Assembly (NCBI RefSeq): GCF_026420145.1
Contig: NZ_JAPMLV010000001.1
Span: forward strand, 372,001 to 436,000
Length of the DNA stretch: 64,000 nt
Direction of reading: 5' to 3'
From: Enterobacter pseudoroggenkampii
Lineage (GTDB): Bacteria > Pseudomonadota > Gammaproteobacteria > Enterobacterales > Enterobacteriaceae
Shown here: positions 1-11,549 of the stretch, in pieces
Position numbering within the stretch: position 1 is the first letter of the stretch
How the letters are laid out: every line of letters starts with the position of its first letter
Program-made: the position numbers and the translations under genes
Notes under the pieces: generated by a model
Database searches by the model: none
The model's input: the letters and a program-made list of their open reading frames with translations, nothing else
What the model was told of the DNA's origin: nothing

Positions 1-134
1 AGTTTGATTTTCATCCATTCCGGTTTTCTTAACAGCGCCTCGCGCTCTGTAGCCACGTTTTTAACCGGGATAAGGGCCATTTTATCGGCATCGCGGTATT
101 TAACACCGCGTTCCATCACAATGGGTTTACTCAT
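1..134 (-). CDS. lipA: Lipoyl synthase, N-terminal part (cut by window edge)
   Basis: LipA is the radical-SAM enzyme that inserts two sulfurs into octanoyl groups on lipoyl domains, the step after LipB. Only the first 44 codons are here. They begin [19 protein letters not shown] and end at the window edge, and as far as I recall they match the E. coli N-terminus throughout. The cysteine motifs lie outside the window, so the call rests on this N-terminal match and on the neighbours ybeF and lipB. The 207-bp gap to ybeF holds the lipA promoter region; I see no gene in it. Confidence 0.9.
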
Positions 135-341
135 AGCGTGCGTGTTCCAGTTGCGAATATCGAAGGAAAGCGTTTCAATTCAAGGGAATGTTGTATTTAT
201 CAACTATTTTTGAACGAACGACAGGCAGTATATCATTGAAACGGTCGTTAAAGCAGCCTGCCAGATCGCCAATTTGTAAAATAGTTGTTGTTTTGTGCCT
301 TTCGCCCTGCCTGTTGCAGGGGCTTGTGCTGGCTAAACCTG

Positions 342-1295
342 TCAGAAGGCCTGACGGATAATGCGGATGACGTTTTCCAGGACTGGGTCGCGTAAACTCA
401 GCTTGTTGTAATGCAGTGAAATCTCGATTGATTCCGCATTAAGCTGACTGAGTGGAATGCTCTCCAGCGGCCAGCATTTTTGTAGCAGGCTGTACAGGCG
501 TGATGGCATAACGCACAGCATATCGCTGCTGCCAATCAGCGATGCGGTGGTAAACATATTGTAACTGCTGAAGCTGATCTGACGTTCCGGGAAAATTTCA
601 TCAATACGCTGACGAAGGGCGTGGTTAGACTGCCCTTCGGTCATGAAAGACGAGTGGTCGTAGTTGCGCAGGTTTTCGATGGTCAGCGGTTCGCTGAGAA
701 CCGGATGCTGCTGCCGGCAAACCAGCACCAGGTTATCCGAATAGAGCACATTTTGACCCAGCGCTCTGGCACTGAAGCTGCCGCTTTCAATAATCAGGTC
801 CGTCTGGAACTGGGCAAGCTGAATGTCAGGTTCATTGAGCGGCACATTACGAAGCAGGAGCTGCGGAGCATGCTCTTTCACGGCCTGGAAGATCGCCGGC
901 ATCACCAGCACACCCACAGAAGGGGAGCAGCCGATGGTGATGGTTCTCTGCTTATCATAGCTCCCGGTTAAATCCAGTGCGCCCAGAATCGACTCCAGCC
1001 CCTGGCTGATGTACTCGTGGAGATGCGTGGCGTAAGCCGTCGGCGTTACCCCCTGGCCCTTACGAATAAATAACGGGTCAGGAAATATAGCGCGTAGCTT
1101 TTGGATTGACTGACTTATTGCTGATGGCGTGAGATTAAGAATTTTCGCAGCGTTAACGATACCTTTATGGACATATACTGCCTCAAAAATAGTCAGTAAA
1201 TTGAGATCAATATTACGTAAAGTCCGAAAAATTTGCGGCTTGTCTTCGCCACCAGGTTCATTCAGTCGTTTGGCTGGTAAATTATTATACTCCAC
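342..1295 (-). CDS. ybeF: LysR-family transcriptional regulator YbeF
   Basis: This 317-residue LysR-type regulator has an N-terminal winged helix-turn-helix (about residues 28-86, containing LTPSAISQSIQKLRAIF) and a C-terminal substrate-binding-like effector domain (about 110-310). It matches E. coli YbeF in length and in its place between lipA and lipB. The first codon is GTG; I see no better upstream start, and E. coli YbeF also carries a short variable N-terminus before RNIDLNLL. Its target genes and effector are not known to me. The effector half looks less conserved than the DNA-binding half. A 17-bp palindrome just upstream is a candidate autoregulatory site. Confidence 0.85.
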   Translation of the reverse strand: MEYNNLPAKRLNEPGGEDKPQIFRTLRNIDLNLLTIFEAVYVHKGIVNAAKILNLTPSAISQSIQKLRAIFPDPLFIRKGQGVTPTAYATHLHEYISQGLESILGALDLTGSYDKQRTITIGCSPSVGVLVMPAIFQAVKEHAPQLLLRNVPLNEPDIQLAQFQTDLIIESGSFSARALGQNVLYSDNLVLVCRQQHPVLSEPLTIENLRNYDHSSFMTEGQSNHALRQRIDEIFPERQISFSSYNMFTTASLIGSSDMLCVMPSRLYSLLQKCWPLESIPLSQLNAESIEISLHYNKLSLRDPVLENVIRIIRQAF

Positions 1296-1311
1296 GCTTT
1301 CACCCCGTATA

Positions 1312-1328
1312 CATTCACAATATGAATG
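1312..1328. promoter_or_regulatory. LysR-box-like palindrome upstream of ybeF
   Basis: CATTCACAATATGAATG is a perfect 6-bp inverted repeat around a 5-bp centre. It contains the T-N11-A arrangement typical of LysR-type operators and lies 17 bp upstream of the ybeF start codon. An autoregulatory role is inferred from position and symmetry only. Confidence 0.35.
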
Positions 1329-1586
1329 ATAGTTGAATTTATTTATTATGCTTGTAGAGATTCGTAAAGTGTTGGTTTTGTATCACTTGTTTATCAAAAG
1401 CAAACAGTTGTGTGATAATTGCTCACGTTACTTATGCCGTGTTTGCCGAGCTTTCTGGAGGCTAAATAATATGTAGCGGTAATATTCGGGCGCTTCGAAA
1501 ATATAGAATCTGTGGATTATTGTAAAGTGCAAAAGCGGTAAATAAACAGTGGCCCGTCAAATTATCGAGCCATGTTGTACGATATA

Positions 1587-2228
1587 TTAAGCAGGGATAT
1601 ATTCGTGTGGGGGATTGTTAAGTAGCGCTAACACGTTCTTCAAAAGCACGGGACGAATATGTTCGGGCGTAGCGGCTTCTACCCACTGGCGCATTTGCGT
1701 CATTTCCATGCCGGCGTAGCCGCAGGGGTTTATGCGCTGGAACGGCGCGAGATCCATATTAATATTCAATGCCAGGCCATGGAATGAGCAGCCTTTTCGA
1801 ATACGCAGCCCCAGGGAGCAGATCTTCATTTCCCCAACGTAAACGCCCGGCGCATCGGCACGCGGATGCGCGTCAATACCATATTCCGCCAGCGTGTTGA
1901 CGACGGTTTGTTCCAGTAAAGTGACCAGTTCACGCACGCCCAGCTTTCTGCGCTTCAGATTGAGCAGGACGTACATCACCTGCTGCCCGGGCCCATGGTA
2001 CGTGACCTGACCGCCGCGATCGCTCTGAATAACCGGGATATCTCCCGTCATTAATAGATGTTCTGCTTTACCCGCCTGACCCTGCGTAAATACCGGCAGG
2101 TGTTCGACCAGCCAGATTTCATCTGGGGTGCTGTCATCGCGTGAATCGGTGAAGTCATGCATGGCCTGGGAGACAGGCTCATAAGGTTGCAGCCCGAGGT
2201 GACGGACCAGAATTTTATCCTGATACAA
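1587..2228 (-). CDS. lipB: Octanoyltransferase LipB
   Basis: LipB transfers octanoyl groups from acyl carrier protein to lipoyl domains, forming a thioester on a conserved cysteine. The reading frame is open upstream, but the TTG start at 2228 gives [13 protein letters not shown] and exactly 213 residues, the E. coli length and start. The conserved [12 protein letters not shown] motif is present near residue 70, and the catalytic cysteine is in [12 protein letters not shown] (about residue 169). It lies just downstream of ybeD and upstream of ybeF and lipA, all on the same strand, so lipoylation functions cluster here. Confidence 0.95.
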   Translation of the reverse strand: MYQDKILVRHLGLQPYEPVSQAMHDFTDSRDDSTPDEIWLVEHLPVFTQGQAGKAEHLLMTGDIPVIQSDRGGQVTYHGPGQQVMYVLLNLKRRKLGVRELVTLLEQTVVNTLAEYGIDAHPRADAPGVYVGEMKICSLGLRIRKGCSFHGLALNINMDLAPFQRINPCGYAGMEMTQMRQWVEAATPEHIRPVLLKNVLALLNNPPHEYIPA

Positions 2229-2323
2229 AACTGCGTCTCCGAAGACGAGGGACAAAAAGTGTGGGGGGAGTATATCACAGCGGGGAGAAGGGTTACCCGG
2301 CAAACCGGGTAACCGCAAAGGGA

Positions 2324-2587
2324 CTACAGTACCATACGAACGATTTCGATATTGCCGAGCTCTTCGTACAGCGTCTCAACCTGCTCAATGTGTGTCGCAG
2401 TGATGGTGATAGAAACCGAGTGGTAGTTGCCCTTGCTGCTTGGTTTTACTGACGGAGAGTAGTCACCCGGCGCATGGCGCTGTACCACTTCAACCACCTG
2501 ATCAACCAGCTCAGGTTTCGCCAGACCCATTACTTTGTAGGTAAATGGGGTAGGGAATTCAAGCAGTTCGTTAAGTTTGGTTTTCAT
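2324..2587 (-). CDS. ybeD: DUF493 family protein YbeD
   Basis: This is an 87-residue ACT-like alpha/beta protein of the DUF493 family, near identical to E. coli YbeD in length and sequence ([20 protein letters not shown] at the start). No molecular function is established to my knowledge. A regulatory role linked to lipoate metabolism has been suggested because it is always next to lipB. It lies 95 bp upstream of lipB, and a dacA terminator separates it from dacA. Confidence 0.9.
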   Translation of the reverse strand: MKTKLNELLEFPTPFTYKVMGLAKPELVDQVVEVVQRHAPGDYSPSVKPSSKGNYHSVSITITATHIEQVETLYEELGNIEIVRMVL

Positions 2588-2606
2588 GTCAGCTCCGGCG
2601 TAACGT

Positions 2607-2642
2607 CAAAAAATAATAACTCCCACGTCAGGTGGGAGTTAT
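2607..2642 (-). terminator. Intrinsic terminator of dacA
   Basis: The perfect 11-bp stem ATAACTCCCAC/GTGGGAGTTAT with a 5-nt loop is followed, reading on the minus strand, by a T-rich run (TTATTTTTTG). It lies 51 bp past the dacA stop codon and just before ybeD. Confidence 0.85.
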
Positions 2643-2693
2643 CAGGATACTTAGTATATGGGGATCAAAATCACACTTTCAAGTGTTCAATTT

Positions 2694-3905
2694 TTAACCA
2701 AACCAGTGGTGGAACATCAATTTAATGTAATCAATGATTTTGCCGAAGAAATTGCCTTCAGGAATTTCTTGCAGGACAACCAGCGGACGCTGATCGATCG
2801 TTTTTCCATCCAGCTGGAAGTTGATCGTGCCTACAACCTGGTTTTTCTGCAGCGGGGCGTGCAGCTCGGTGCTGTTCAGCACGTAGCTGGCTTTCAGATC
2901 CTTCATACGACCGCGCGGAATGGTCAGGTAGAGGTCTTTATCAACGCCGAGAGAAGCACGGTCGTTGTCGCCGAACCAGACGGGTTCAGACGCAAACTCT
3001 TTGCCTGCTTTCAGTGGATTCACGGTTTCGAAGAAGCGGAAGCCCCAGGTCAGCAGCTTCTTGCTTTCTGTTTCACGACCTTTAAAGGTGCGGCCGCCCA
3101 TCACGGCAGAGATCAGACGCATCTGACCTTCAGTAGCAGAGGCCACCAGGTTGTAGCCCGCTTTGTCGGTATGGCCAGTTTTAATGCCGTCAACGTTCAG
3201 GCTGTTATCCCACAGCAGACCGTTACGGTTGGTCTGACGAATCCCGTTGAAGGTGAACTCTTTTTCTTTGTAGATAGAGTATTCGTTAGGGACATCGCGG
3301 ATCAGCGCCTGACCAATCAGGGCCATATCACGTGCGGAGCTGTACTGACCGTCTGCGTCCAGGCCGTGTACGGTCTGGAAGTGGCTGTTTTTCAGACCCA
3401 GCGCGGTAACGTAGCTGTTCATCAGACCCACGAAGGCATCCTGGCTACCGGCGGCGAAATCGGCCATCGCCACGCAGGCATCGTTACCCGACTGCAGGTT
3501 GATACCACGAATCAGCTGGGAAACAGGAACCTGCATACCCGGCTTCAGGAACATCAGAGAGGAACCTTTGAAGACAGGGTTCCCGGTTGCCCACGCATCG
3601 TTACCGATGGTGACCAGATCCGATTCTTTGAATTTACCTGCCTTCATCGCCTGGCCGATAACGTAGCTGGTCATCATTTTGGTCAGGCTGGCCGGATCAC
3701 GGCGGGCATCGGCATTCTGTTCTGCCAGCACTTTGCCAGAGTTGTAATCGATCAGGATGTAGGATTCCGCATCGATTTGCGGAACGCCAGGGATCATGGT
3801 CTTGATATTCAGGTCATCGGCGTGAGCTGCAGAAAGAGCAGCCGCGCAAAGGGCCGTGGTCAGCGCCATGCGCTGCACAAAACGAGCAGAAAAAGTGGTC
3901 TTCAT
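2694..3905 (-). CDS. dacA: D-alanyl-D-alanine carboxypeptidase PBP5
   Basis: PBP5 trims the terminal D-Ala from peptidoglycan pentapeptides at the periplasmic face and helps maintain rod shape. The protein has 403 residues, as in E. coli. It has a signal peptide (cleavage likely after AAHA, residue 29), the active-site motifs SLTK (73-76), SGN (139-141) and KTG (242-244), a C-terminal beta domain, and a final amphipathic membrane anchor ending KLMFHHWFG. It is grouped with rlpA, mrdB and mrdA, the other elongation-related wall genes, but has its own 139-bp upstream gap and its own terminator. Confidence 0.97.
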   Translation of the reverse strand: MKTTFSARFVQRMALTTALCAAALSAAHADDLNIKTMIPGVPQIDAESYILIDYNSGKVLAEQNADARRDPASLTKMMTSYVIGQAMKAGKFKESDLVTIGNDAWATGNPVFKGSSLMFLKPGMQVPVSQLIRGINLQSGNDACVAMADFAAGSQDAFVGLMNSYVTALGLKNSHFQTVHGLDADGQYSSARDMALIGQALIRDVPNEYSIYKEKEFTFNGIRQTNRNGLLWDNSLNVDGIKTGHTDKAGYNLVASATEGQMRLISAVMGGRTFKGRETESKKLLTWGFRFFETVNPLKAGKEFASEPVWFGDNDRASLGVDKDLYLTIPRGRMKDLKASYVLNSTELHAPLQKNQVVGTINFQLDGKTIDQRPLVVLQEIPEGNFFGKIIDYIKLMFHHWFG

Positions 3906-4044
3906 GGTCAGAACTACGACATCCGTGATGGAATTAAAAAAAGTGCCTTACTATAGCAAATGCTATTCAGGCAGGCATCCGACTTTAAGCATGAGTTTGT
4001 GAATGTGTTTTACACTAACTGACAATTCGGATACCGCCGGTTAA

Positions 4045-5157
4045 TTATTTCGCAACAGCGATAAATGACTGAAGTTGAGCTTCATTCTGCAGACGCTGCT
4101 GCAGGGAGGCTGCCTGCGATTTGCTGGCAAACGGCCCCATCTGAATGCGCCAGACCGCGCCGTTCTGCTCAACGCGTCCTGGTACGCCAAACTGCTGGCT
4201 CAGACGCTGTTGATACTGTTTGGCCCGGGCCTGATCGCTCACTGCGCCTACCTGAACCACATAGCTTCCGCTGGCCGCTGCTGGAGCCGCCACCGCCGCA
4301 CTTTGCGTGGCCGCTGGCGCCGTTACGGGAGCCGGCTGGGTCGCTGGCGTAGCGACGGGAGCAGGGGCTGGAGTGGGTTCACTGCCTTCCAGCACGCCCG
4401 CGGCTAAGGTCGTCGGTGCGCCAAGAAAGCCGCTACTCTTTACCGGCGCGCCGGTAGCATCCTCGCTTTGCAGCGTGTCATTGCTAATCGGGCGTATTTC
4501 TCCTCCCGGCTGAGCAGGCTCTGCCGGAGACGAGACGCTTCCCATTCCGCCGTCAAGATTTGGGCGGTCAGGAAGGGCATAGGTCTGTTTCGCCACCGTT
4601 GTACACGCGGTACCCGGTCCGGAGAGCGAACCATCCTGCGCGACGATAATCGGGTCAATACGAACTTTGGTGTTGTTCGAGGTGTTCAGGCGATCGGCAG
4701 ACGCGCGCGAGAGGGAAATCACCCGGTCATTCCCGTACGGGCCGCGATCGTTGATACGCACGACGATCATGCGGCCATTCGCCAGGTTGGTGATACGGGC
4801 GTAGCTCGGAATCGGCAGCGTTGGGTGTGCCGCCGTCAGTTGCATTGGGTCGAACGCCTCCCCGGAAGCCGTCAGGTTACTGCCTGGCTCGGCATCATAA
4901 ATGGCGGCAAAGCCTGCCTGACTGAAACGGGAAGGATCCTGAACAATTTTATAGCTTTTGCCGTCGCGCTCGTAATCCTGATTGGCACTGGCATTCAGCG
5001 GTTCATAAACGGGATCGGCACCGCTGATTTCAACGATCGGGCCATTACACACCGCAGGCTGCGGCGGCGCGACGGTTGCCTGTTGCTGACCATCATCACT
5101 TGTGCAGGCCGCAAGTAAACTTGCCGCGATGCAGATCCCCAGCCACTGCTTACGCAT
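4045..5157 (-). CDS. rlpA: Septal-ring lipoprotein RlpA
   Basis: RlpA is an outer-membrane lipoprotein that binds septal peptidoglycan; homologues cleave glycan strands lacking stem peptides. The lipobox LLAAC places the lipidated cysteine at residue 18. A double-psi beta-barrel domain spans about residues 75-190 (FDPMQLTAAHPTLP, RINDRGPYGNDRVISLS). A long Ala/Pro-rich linker follows (about 235-295, with APAPVATPATQPAPV). A C-terminal SPOR domain (about 295-368) contains YVVQVGAVSDQARAK. It lies 16 bp after mrdB and is probably cotranscribed with mrdA-mrdB. Confidence 0.95.
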   Translation of the reverse strand: MRKQWLGICIAASLLAACTSDDGQQQATVAPPQPAVCNGPIVEISGADPVYEPLNASANQDYERDGKSYKIVQDPSRFSQAGFAAIYDAEPGSNLTASGEAFDPMQLTAAHPTLPIPSYARITNLANGRMIVVRINDRGPYGNDRVISLSRASADRLNTSNNTKVRIDPIIVAQDGSLSGPGTACTTVAKQTYALPDRPNLDGGMGSVSSPAEPAQPGGEIRPISNDTLQSEDATGAPVKSSGFLGAPTTLAAGVLEGSEPTPAPAPVATPATQPAPVTAPAATQSAAVAAPAAASGSYVVQVGAVSDQARAKQYQQRLSQQFGVPGRVEQNGAVWRIQMGPFASKSQAASLQQRLQNEAQLQSFIAVAK

Positions 5158-5173
5158 TCCGATCCCCTTATTT

Positions 5174-6286
5174 TTATACGCTTTTTGACAACATTTTTCT
5201 GTGGGTATGGATCGACATCACGATACCAAACCCGGCCATCAACACGATCAGTGCCGAGCCTCCGTAACTCACCAGCGGCAGCGGTACGCCTACCACCGGC
5301 AGAATACCACTCACCATACCAATATTTACGAAGACATAAACGAATAAAATCAGCATCAACCCGCCAGCCATGACGCGACCAAACGTGGTTTGTGCACGCG
5401 CTGCAATCCACAATCCCCGCATGATCAGCAGGACATACAGCGCAAGAAGTATCAGAATGCCAACCAGCCCCAGCTCTTCCGCCAGTACGGCAAAGATAAA
5501 ATCGGTGTGGCGTTCCGGTAAAAATTCCAGCTGCGACTGCGTACCGTGCAGCCAGCCTTTACCGCGCAGCCCCCCGGAGCCAATTGCAATCTTCGACTGA
5601 ATAATATGATAGCCCGCGCCCAGCGGATCGGTTTCCGGATCGAGTAGCATCATGACGCGCTGGCGCTGGTAGTCATGCATCAGGAAGAACCAGAGGATAG
5701 GGATGAACGCCGCAATCAGCACCACTGCGATACCAATCAGGCGCCAGCTCAGTCCCGACAGGAACAGGACAAACAGGCCGGAGAGGGCAATAAGGATTGA
5801 GGTCCCCAGGTCAGGCTGTGCCGCAACCAGCAGCGTTGGCAGGAAAATCAGCACCAGCGCGATAGCGGTATTCTTCAGAGACGGCGGACAGACATCGCGG
5901 TTGATAAAGCGTGCCACCATCAGTGGCACGGCGATTTTGGCAATCTCCGAGGGCTGGAAGCGGACAATCCCCAAATCCAGCCAGCGCTGCGCCCCTTTTG
6001 ATATGGCGCCAAACGCATCTACCGCAACCAGCAAAATAATACAGAAGATGTAGAGGTAGGGCGCCCAGCCTTCGTAGACGCGCGGCGGGATCTGCGCCAT
6101 TACCACCATAATGATCAGACCCATGGCGATCTGGCCGATTTTGCGCTCCATCATGCCGATGTCCTGGCCGCTCGCGCTCCAGATAACCAGGGCGCTGTAA
6201 ACCAGCAGGGCCAGCAGGATCAGCAGCATGGCTGGGTCGATGTGGATTTTGTCCCACAGCGATTTTTTATTTGGATTATCCGTCAT
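5174..6286 (-). CDS. mrdB: Peptidoglycan glycosyltransferase RodA (MrdB)
   Basis: RodA is the SEDS-family glycan polymerase of the elongasome and works as a complex with PBP2. The 370-residue protein is almost entirely hydrophobic, with about ten membrane spans. It carries the SEDS signatures QPDLGTS and, near the C-terminus, [16 protein letters not shown]. Length matches E. coli. The start codon lies 2 bp after the mrdA stop, so the two partners are translated from one message. Confidence 0.97.
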   Translation of the reverse strand: MTDNPNKKSLWDKIHIDPAMLLILLALLVYSALVIWSASGQDIGMMERKIGQIAMGLIIMVVMAQIPPRVYEGWAPYLYIFCIILLVAVDAFGAISKGAQRWLDLGIVRFQPSEIAKIAVPLMVARFINRDVCPPSLKNTAIALVLIFLPTLLVAAQPDLGTSILIALSGLFVLFLSGLSWRLIGIAVVLIAAFIPILWFFLMHDYQRQRVMMLLDPETDPLGAGYHIIQSKIAIGSGGLRGKGWLHGTQSQLEFLPERHTDFIFAVLAEELGLVGILILLALYVLLIMRGLWIAARAQTTFGRVMAGGLMLILFVYVFVNIGMVSGILPVVGVPLPLVSYGGSALIVLMAGFGIVMSIHTHRKMLSKSV

Positions 6287-6288
6287 GA

Positions 6289-8190
6289 TTATTGGTCCTC
6301 CGCCGCAGCGGCGGCCGGGTTTTCAGCCGGCAGTTCGGTGTTGTTATCACCCAGCATAATGTGGTCAAGGATCTGGCGCATGATGGTCCCTACAGCTGGA
6401 CCGGCACCGCCGTTCTCCAGAATCATCGCCACCGCGACCTGCGGGTTATCATAAGGGGCAAACGCCGTCATCAGCTTATGGTCACGCAGACGTTCAGCAA
6501 TGCGGTGCGCGTTATAGGTTTCGTTGGCTTTCAGACCGAACACCTGCGCAGTACCGGATTTCGCGGCCACTTTGTACGGCGTACCGGTGAAGTACTTATG
6601 CGCGGTACCGTTCGGGCGGTTTGCCACGCCGTACATACCGTCTTTCGCAATTTCCCAGAAGCCGGAATGAATGTCACCCACCGGGGCCTCATGCGGCTGG
6701 TTCCACGGCACTTTTTTGCCGTCTTCAACCGTGCTCTGTAGCAGATGAGGCACTTTTACCACGCCGTCATTGATGAGGATCATCATGGCCTTGTTCATCT
6801 GAAGCGGTGTTGCCGTCCAGTAGCCCTGGCCGATACCCACCGGAATGGTGTCACCCTGATACCACGGTTTTTTAAAGCGCTTCAGCTTCCATTCACGCGT
6901 TGGCATGTTGCCAGAACGTTCTTCGGAGAGGTCAACGCCGGTGTAATGCCCGTAACCGAATTTGCTCATCCACTCTGACAGGCGGTCGATCCCCATGTCA
7001 TACGCCACCTGATAGAAGAAGGTATCCGCAGATTCTTCCAGTGATTTGGTGACGTTCAGATGACCGTGGCCCCATTTTTTCCAGTCACGATAGCGTTTAT
7101 CTGAACCAGGCAGTTGCCACCAGCCCGGGTCAAACAGACTGGTATTACGGTTAATGACGCCGGCACTCAGCGCAGAAACCGCTACGTACGGCTTAACCGT
7201 TGATGCCGGCGGATAAACCCCTTGCGTCGCGCGGTTCACCAGCGGCGTGTTCGGGTCATTCAGCAGACCGGAATAGTCCTTACTGGAAATGCCGTCAACG
7301 AACAGGTTCGGGTCATAGCTAGGCATGGACACCATTGCCAGGATGCCGCCGGTACGAGGATCGGTGACCACAACGGCTGCACGGCTGCCCGCCAGCAGGG
7401 TTTCGATATACTGCTGCAGCTTAAGGTCGAGGGTCAGATAGACGTCATGCCCCGCCTGAGGAGGGACTTCTTTCAGCTGGCGAATCACGCGGCCGCGGTT
7501 GTTAACCTCAACTTCTTCATAGCCGGTTTGCCCGTGCAAAACGTCTTCGTAGTAACGTTCGATCCCCAGCTTACCGATATCGTGTGTTGCAGCGTAGTTT
7601 GCCAGCTTGCCGTCTTTATCAAGGCGGTCGACGTCTTTGTCGTTAATCTTGGAGACGTAGCCAATCACATGCGTCAGCGCGGAGCCGTAGGGGTAGTAGC
7701 GACGCTTGTAACCCTTCACTTCCACGCCGGGGAAGCGGTACTGGTTTACCGCAAAGCGGGCTACCTGGACTTCCGTCAGGTTGGTTTTAACCGGGATGGA
7801 GGTGAAACGGTGAGAGCGGGAGCGCTCTTTTTTGAAGGCCGCGATATCGTCATCGTTAAGGTCGACAACGCTTTTCAGCGCTTCCAGCGTATCCTGAACA
7901 TTATCAACTTTTTCCGGCATCATCTCGATTTGATAGATGGTGCGGTTTAACGCCAGCGGCGTGCCGTTACGATCGTAAATAATGCCGCGGCTGGGAGCGA
8001 TAGGCACCAGCTTGATACGGTTTTCGTTTGAGCGCGTCTGGTAGTCGGTAAAGCGGACAATTTGCAGATTATAAAGGTTGGCGATCAGCACGCCGGTAAG
8101 CAGCAAAATCCCGGTAAAGGCGACCAGCGCCCGGCGCACAAACAGCGCGGACTCAGCCGTATAGTCGCGAAAAGAATTCTGTAGTTTCAT
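6289..8190 (-). CDS. mrdA: Peptidoglycan transpeptidase PBP2 (MrdA)
   Basis: PBP2 is the elongasome class B transpeptidase. It has 633 residues: a short cytoplasmic tail, one membrane anchor (about 22-42), the dimerisation/pedestal domain (about 60-240) and a transpeptidase domain. I place the catalytic serine at residue 330 (PPASTVKPY), the same position as in E. coli. SADTFFYQ and KSGTAQVF supply the second and third active-site motifs. The C-terminal tail is rich in Ala and Glu ([11 protein letters not shown]). It is adjacent to rodA and 28 bp after rlmH. Confidence 0.97.
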   Translation of the reverse strand: MKLQNSFRDYTAESALFVRRALVAFTGILLLTGVLIANLYNLQIVRFTDYQTRSNENRIKLVPIAPSRGIIYDRNGTPLALNRTIYQIEMMPEKVDNVQDTLEALKSVVDLNDDDIAAFKKERSRSHRFTSIPVKTNLTEVQVARFAVNQYRFPGVEVKGYKRRYYPYGSALTHVIGYVSKINDKDVDRLDKDGKLANYAATHDIGKLGIERYYEDVLHGQTGYEEVEVNNRGRVIRQLKEVPPQAGHDVYLTLDLKLQQYIETLLAGSRAAVVVTDPRTGGILAMVSMPSYDPNLFVDGISSKDYSGLLNDPNTPLVNRATQGVYPPASTVKPYVAVSALSAGVINRNTSLFDPGWWQLPGSDKRYRDWKKWGHGHLNVTKSLEESADTFFYQVAYDMGIDRLSEWMSKFGYGHYTGVDLSEERSGNMPTREWKLKRFKKPWYQGDTIPVGIGQGYWTATPLQMNKAMMILINDGVVKVPHLLQSTVEDGKKVPWNQPHEAPVGDIHSGFWEIAKDGMYGVANRPNGTAHKYFTGTPYKVAAKSGTAQVFGLKANETYNAHRIAERLRDHKLMTAFAPYDNPQVAVAMILENGGAGPAVGTIMRQILDHIMLGDNNTELPAENPAAAAAEDQ

Positions 8191-8218
8191 CCGCTGCTTA
8201 ATCTACCCTGGTCAGTCA

Positions 8219-8686
8219 TTACTCGCGGTGATAGGGGTGGTTGGTAGTAATGCTCCACGCGCGATACAGGCTTTCTGCCACCAGTACCCGAACGAGCGGG
8301 TGGGGAAGCGTCAGCGCGGAGAGGGACCAACTTTGTTCAGCCGCCGCTTTGCAGGCGGGGGATAACCCTTCTGGACCGCCAATCAACAGACTGACGTCAC
8401 GGCCATCCTGCTTCCAGCGCTCCAGTTCGTGCGCCAGCTGCGGCGTATCCCAGGGTTTTCCTGGAATATCGAGGGTGACGATGCGGTTTTTGCCTGCGAC
8501 AGCCAGCATCAGTTCGCCCTCTTTATCGAGAATACGTTTGATATCCGCGTTCTTGCCGCGCTTACCGGCGGGAATTTCCACCAGTTCGAACGGCATGTCT
8601 TTTGGAAAACGACGCAGATATTCAGTAAAACCGGTTTGTACCCAGTCCGGCATTTTGGTGCCGACGGCGACCAGCTGCAACTTCAC
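8219..8686 (-). CDS. rlmH: 23S rRNA pseudouridine-1915 N3-methyltransferase RlmH
   Basis: RlmH methylates pseudouridine 1915 in helix 69 of 23S rRNA within assembled 70S ribosomes. It is a small SPOUT-fold dimeric enzyme. The 155 residues match E. coli in length. The SAM-binding trefoil knot is represented by [14 protein letters not shown] (about 102-115) and [15 protein letters not shown] near the C-terminus. It starts 3 bp after the rsfS stop, and the two form a conserved ribosome pair. Confidence 0.96.
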   Translation of the reverse strand: MKLQLVAVGTKMPDWVQTGFTEYLRRFPKDMPFELVEIPAGKRGKNADIKRILDKEGELMLAVAGKNRIVTLDIPGKPWDTPQLAHELERWKQDGRDVSLLIGGPEGLSPACKAAAEQSWSLSALTLPHPLVRVLVAESLYRAWSITTNHPYHRE

Positions 8687-8689
8687 GCA

Positions 8690-9226
<537 letters not shown>

Positions 9227-9276
9227 TTAACCTGTCAAGGCAGGATAAACAATAAGCCGCTTTTTATGCCCTCCGG

Positions 9277-9933
9277 CTATTCATCTGCGCTTTTCTGATA
9301 CAACCCGTGCGTATGGATATACGCCAGCACCGGGGCTGGCAGTAGATCGTCACAGGCTAAACCCTGCTGTAAACGCTCACGTATGAGGGTTGCAGAGATA
9401 TCGAACCACGGCGTTTCCGCCAGATAGATCTTCCCGGCAGGCCGATTGTGAAGATCTTCAACATTATCGGTGAGATGATCTTCCAGCCACTGCTGGTACT
9501 GCGCTTCACGCATGGTCAGAGGATAGCCAGGGCGGCGGCAGACGAGCAGATGGCTGTTCTCCAGGATGGTTTCATACTGATGCCATGTGGGTAAATTCAG
9601 CAGGGAATCCTGGCCGATGATAAACGCCAGCGGCTGGTCTGGACCCTGTTCTGTGCGCCACTCCTGAAGCGTCTGTGACGTCCAGGAGGGCGTGTCGCGA
9701 CGCAGCTCACGCTCATCAAGTTGGAAGAGCGGTTTATCTTCGATGGCAAGGGCGAGCATCGCTTTTCGCTGCTCGCTGGTCGCCTCCGGCTGTGGGCGAT
9801 GGGGCGGAACATTATTGGGCATGATGGTGACGCGCTGAAGGCCGATCAAATTCGCCAGAATTTCAACCGGCTTCAGGTGCCCGTAATGTACCGGGTCGAA
9901 GGTGCCGCCATACAGGGCCTGTAAAGAATGCAT
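9277..9933 (-). CDS. nadD: Nicotinate-nucleotide adenylyltransferase
   Basis: NadD adenylates nicotinate mononucleotide to deamido-NAD, an essential step of NAD synthesis. The nucleotidyltransferase signature [14 protein letters not shown] is at the N-terminus, and the C-terminal [11 protein letters not shown] corresponds to the ISSTxIR motif. I chose the ATG at 9933, one base past the holA stop, because it gives [10 protein letters not shown], which aligns with E. coli MKSLQALFGG; an in-frame ATG at 9942 and a TTG at 9945 would add three or four residues and overlap holA. The result is 218 residues against 213 in E. coli, with a few extra at the C-terminus (YQKSADE). Confidence 0.95.
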   Translation of the reverse strand: MHSLQALYGGTFDPVHYGHLKPVEILANLIGLQRVTIMPNNVPPHRPQPEATSEQRKAMLALAIEDKPLFQLDERELRRDTPSWTSQTLQEWRTEQGPDQPLAFIIGQDSLLNLPTWHQYETILENSHLLVCRRPGYPLTMREAQYQQWLEDHLTDNVEDLHNRPAGKIYLAETPWFDISATLIRERLQQGLACDDLLPAPVLAYIHTHGLYQKSADE

Positions 9934-9934
9934 A

Positions 9935-10966
9935 CTATCCATCAATAAAAACGTCTGCCAGCGCCTTGTGGCAGAGCAGCAGAGAAAGGCTTTCCAGCTC
10001 CGCCCAGACCGACTGGCCGTAATCTTGTTTTAACGTGAGCTCAGCGCGCATCAGAAGCTGTACAGCCTGACGAAGCTGTTCATGACTCAGGCGGTTGACG
10101 GCCTCGGTGGTCAAAGCCCGGCGATTTTGCCACACGCGGTGTTTATCAAACAGCGAACGCAGCGGCGTATGGGCAGACTGGCGCTTGAGCGTAATCAGCA
10201 GCAGTAATTCGCGCTGCAGCGTACGCAGCAGAATAACGGGTTCGCTCCCTTCAAGACGCAGTTGTTGCAGAATATGCAGGGCGCGTTTGCTTTTTGCCGA
10301 CAGTAGCGCGTCCACCCAGTGGAACGGCGTGAAGTGCGCCGCGTCGTTAACAGCCTGCTCGACGCGCGGCAAGGTCAGCTTGCCATCCGGCCAGAGCAGG
10401 GAGAGTCTGTCCAGCGCCTGCGCCAGGGCCAGCAGGTTACCTTCATAGCAGTAGCAGAGCAGCTGATTTGCCGCGTCATCCAGCTGAAGGTTGTGCTGTT
10501 TCGCTCTCGCGGCGACCCATTTAGGCAGATGTGCCTGCTCAGGCGTCTGACAGGTGACCAGCACCGCGTGGGTCGCGATCTGGGTAAACCACGCCGCGTT
10601 TTCCTGGGCTTTGGTCAGCTTGTTGCCACGCACAATAAGGAGCAGATCGCTGTGTAAGAGGCTGACCAGCGTAGCGAGCTGCTCGTTCATCATCGCGTTA
10701 GGGCCGTTCTCCGGCAGCAGGATCTGAATTGTCTGGCGCGAGGCGAAAAGGCTCATCGCCTGACAAAGCGAGAAGAGGGCGTTCCAGTCGGTGTTGTTGT
10801 CCAATTGGACGGTGTGGTGTTCATCGAAGCCCTGCGCGGCGGCGGCATGCCGCACGGCATCCTGGCTTTCCTGAAGTAATAACGGATCGTTTCCAAGAAG
10901 CAGATACGCCGCGCGCAGCCCTTCATTGAGCTGCGCGCGGAGTTGTTCAGGATACAGCCTGATCAT
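9935..10966 (-). CDS. holA: DNA polymerase III delta subunit HolA
   Basis: HolA is the wrench of the clamp loader that opens the beta sliding clamp. The 343-residue protein keeps the E. coli N-terminus ([17 protein letters not shown]), including the clamp-binding region around [11 protein letters not shown] and SLFASRQTI. There are two adjacent ATG codons (ATGATGA). The downstream one gives the E. coli length, while the upstream one overlaps the lptE stop by four bases. Both arrangements imply translational coupling to lptE. Confidence 0.96.
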   Translation of the reverse strand: MIRLYPEQLRAQLNEGLRAAYLLLGNDPLLLQESQDAVRHAAAAQGFDEHHTVQLDNNTDWNALFSLCQAMSLFASRQTIQILLPENGPNAMMNEQLATLVSLLHSDLLLIVRGNKLTKAQENAAWFTQIATHAVLVTCQTPEQAHLPKWVAARAKQHNLQLDDAANQLLCYCYEGNLLALAQALDRLSLLWPDGKLTLPRVEQAVNDAAHFTPFHWVDALLSAKSKRALHILQQLRLEGSEPVILLRTLQRELLLLITLKRQSAHTPLRSLFDKHRVWQNRRALTTEAVNRLSHEQLRQAVQLLMRAELTLKQDYGQSVWAELESLSLLLCHKALADVFIDG

Positions 10967-11535
10967 CATTTACCCAGAGAGTTAGCAGCAGGAAGCGTGC
11001 CAGCAACCGGTTTTTCAACGATGTCAGATCCTTGTTTAGTTGACGCTGCAATACTTGGCAGTTTACGGATCAGCTGTTCCGCTGCCTTGTCGTACATTTC
11101 GTTGATGATAATCTGCTGTTCGGCATCTTTTGCCAGCGCTGTCTGCGGGTTATCGAAGAACGAACGGTATACTTTCGTGCTGATCGGGTAGATGTCTTTA
11201 CCGGGGATCAGGACTGCCGCGTCGACCGTCAACACCATCTGATATTCAGCTGTACGGCCATCCTGGAAGATAGAGGCTGTATCTCTCGACAGGCCGCCAC
11301 CTATAACACGCAGAGACGGTACATCCTGGCGCAGGGTTTGTTTTTCGACAATCTCTACGCCGTTGAGACGCAGCTGATTACGAATGGCCCGGCTGAGTGG
11401 GCCATTCGGATCTGGTGAGTCGAACATCATCGTTTTCATCTCAGCGGGCACCGCCGTGGTATTGCGCAGGTGCCAGCCACAGCCAGCGGTGACAAGCACC
11501 GCCAGTGATAAGAGTATTGTTGCCAGTTGTCGCAC
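10966..11535 (-). CDS. lptE: LPS-assembly lipoprotein LptE
   Basis: LptE is the outer-membrane lipoprotein that plugs the LptD barrel and helps deliver lipopolysaccharide to the surface. It has 189 residues with a lipobox VTAGC (lipidated Cys19) and the start [15 protein letters not shown]. Core regions ([34 protein letters not shown]) match E. coli. The C-terminal tail after PSIAAS is shorter than and different from the Thr-rich tail of E. coli, which is a variable region. It lies 14 bp after leuS and overlaps holA. Confidence 0.95.
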   Translation of the reverse strand: MRQLATILLSLAVLVTAGCGWHLRNTTAVPAEMKTMMFDSPDPNGPLSRAIRNQLRLNGVEIVEKQTLRQDVPSLRVIGGGLSRDTASIFQDGRTAEYQMVLTVDAAVLIPGKDIYPISTKVYRSFFDNPQTALAKDAEQQIIINEMYDKAAEQLIRKLPSIAASTKQGSDIVEKPVAGTLPAANSLGK

Positions 11536-11549
11536 GTTTCCTCCCGCGC

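Noticed and set aside
2658..3956. 432-codon plus-strand ORF opposite dacA
   Set aside because: It is the antisense shadow of the strongly conserved dacA; the composition is typical of reverse-strand reading and it has no recognisable domain.
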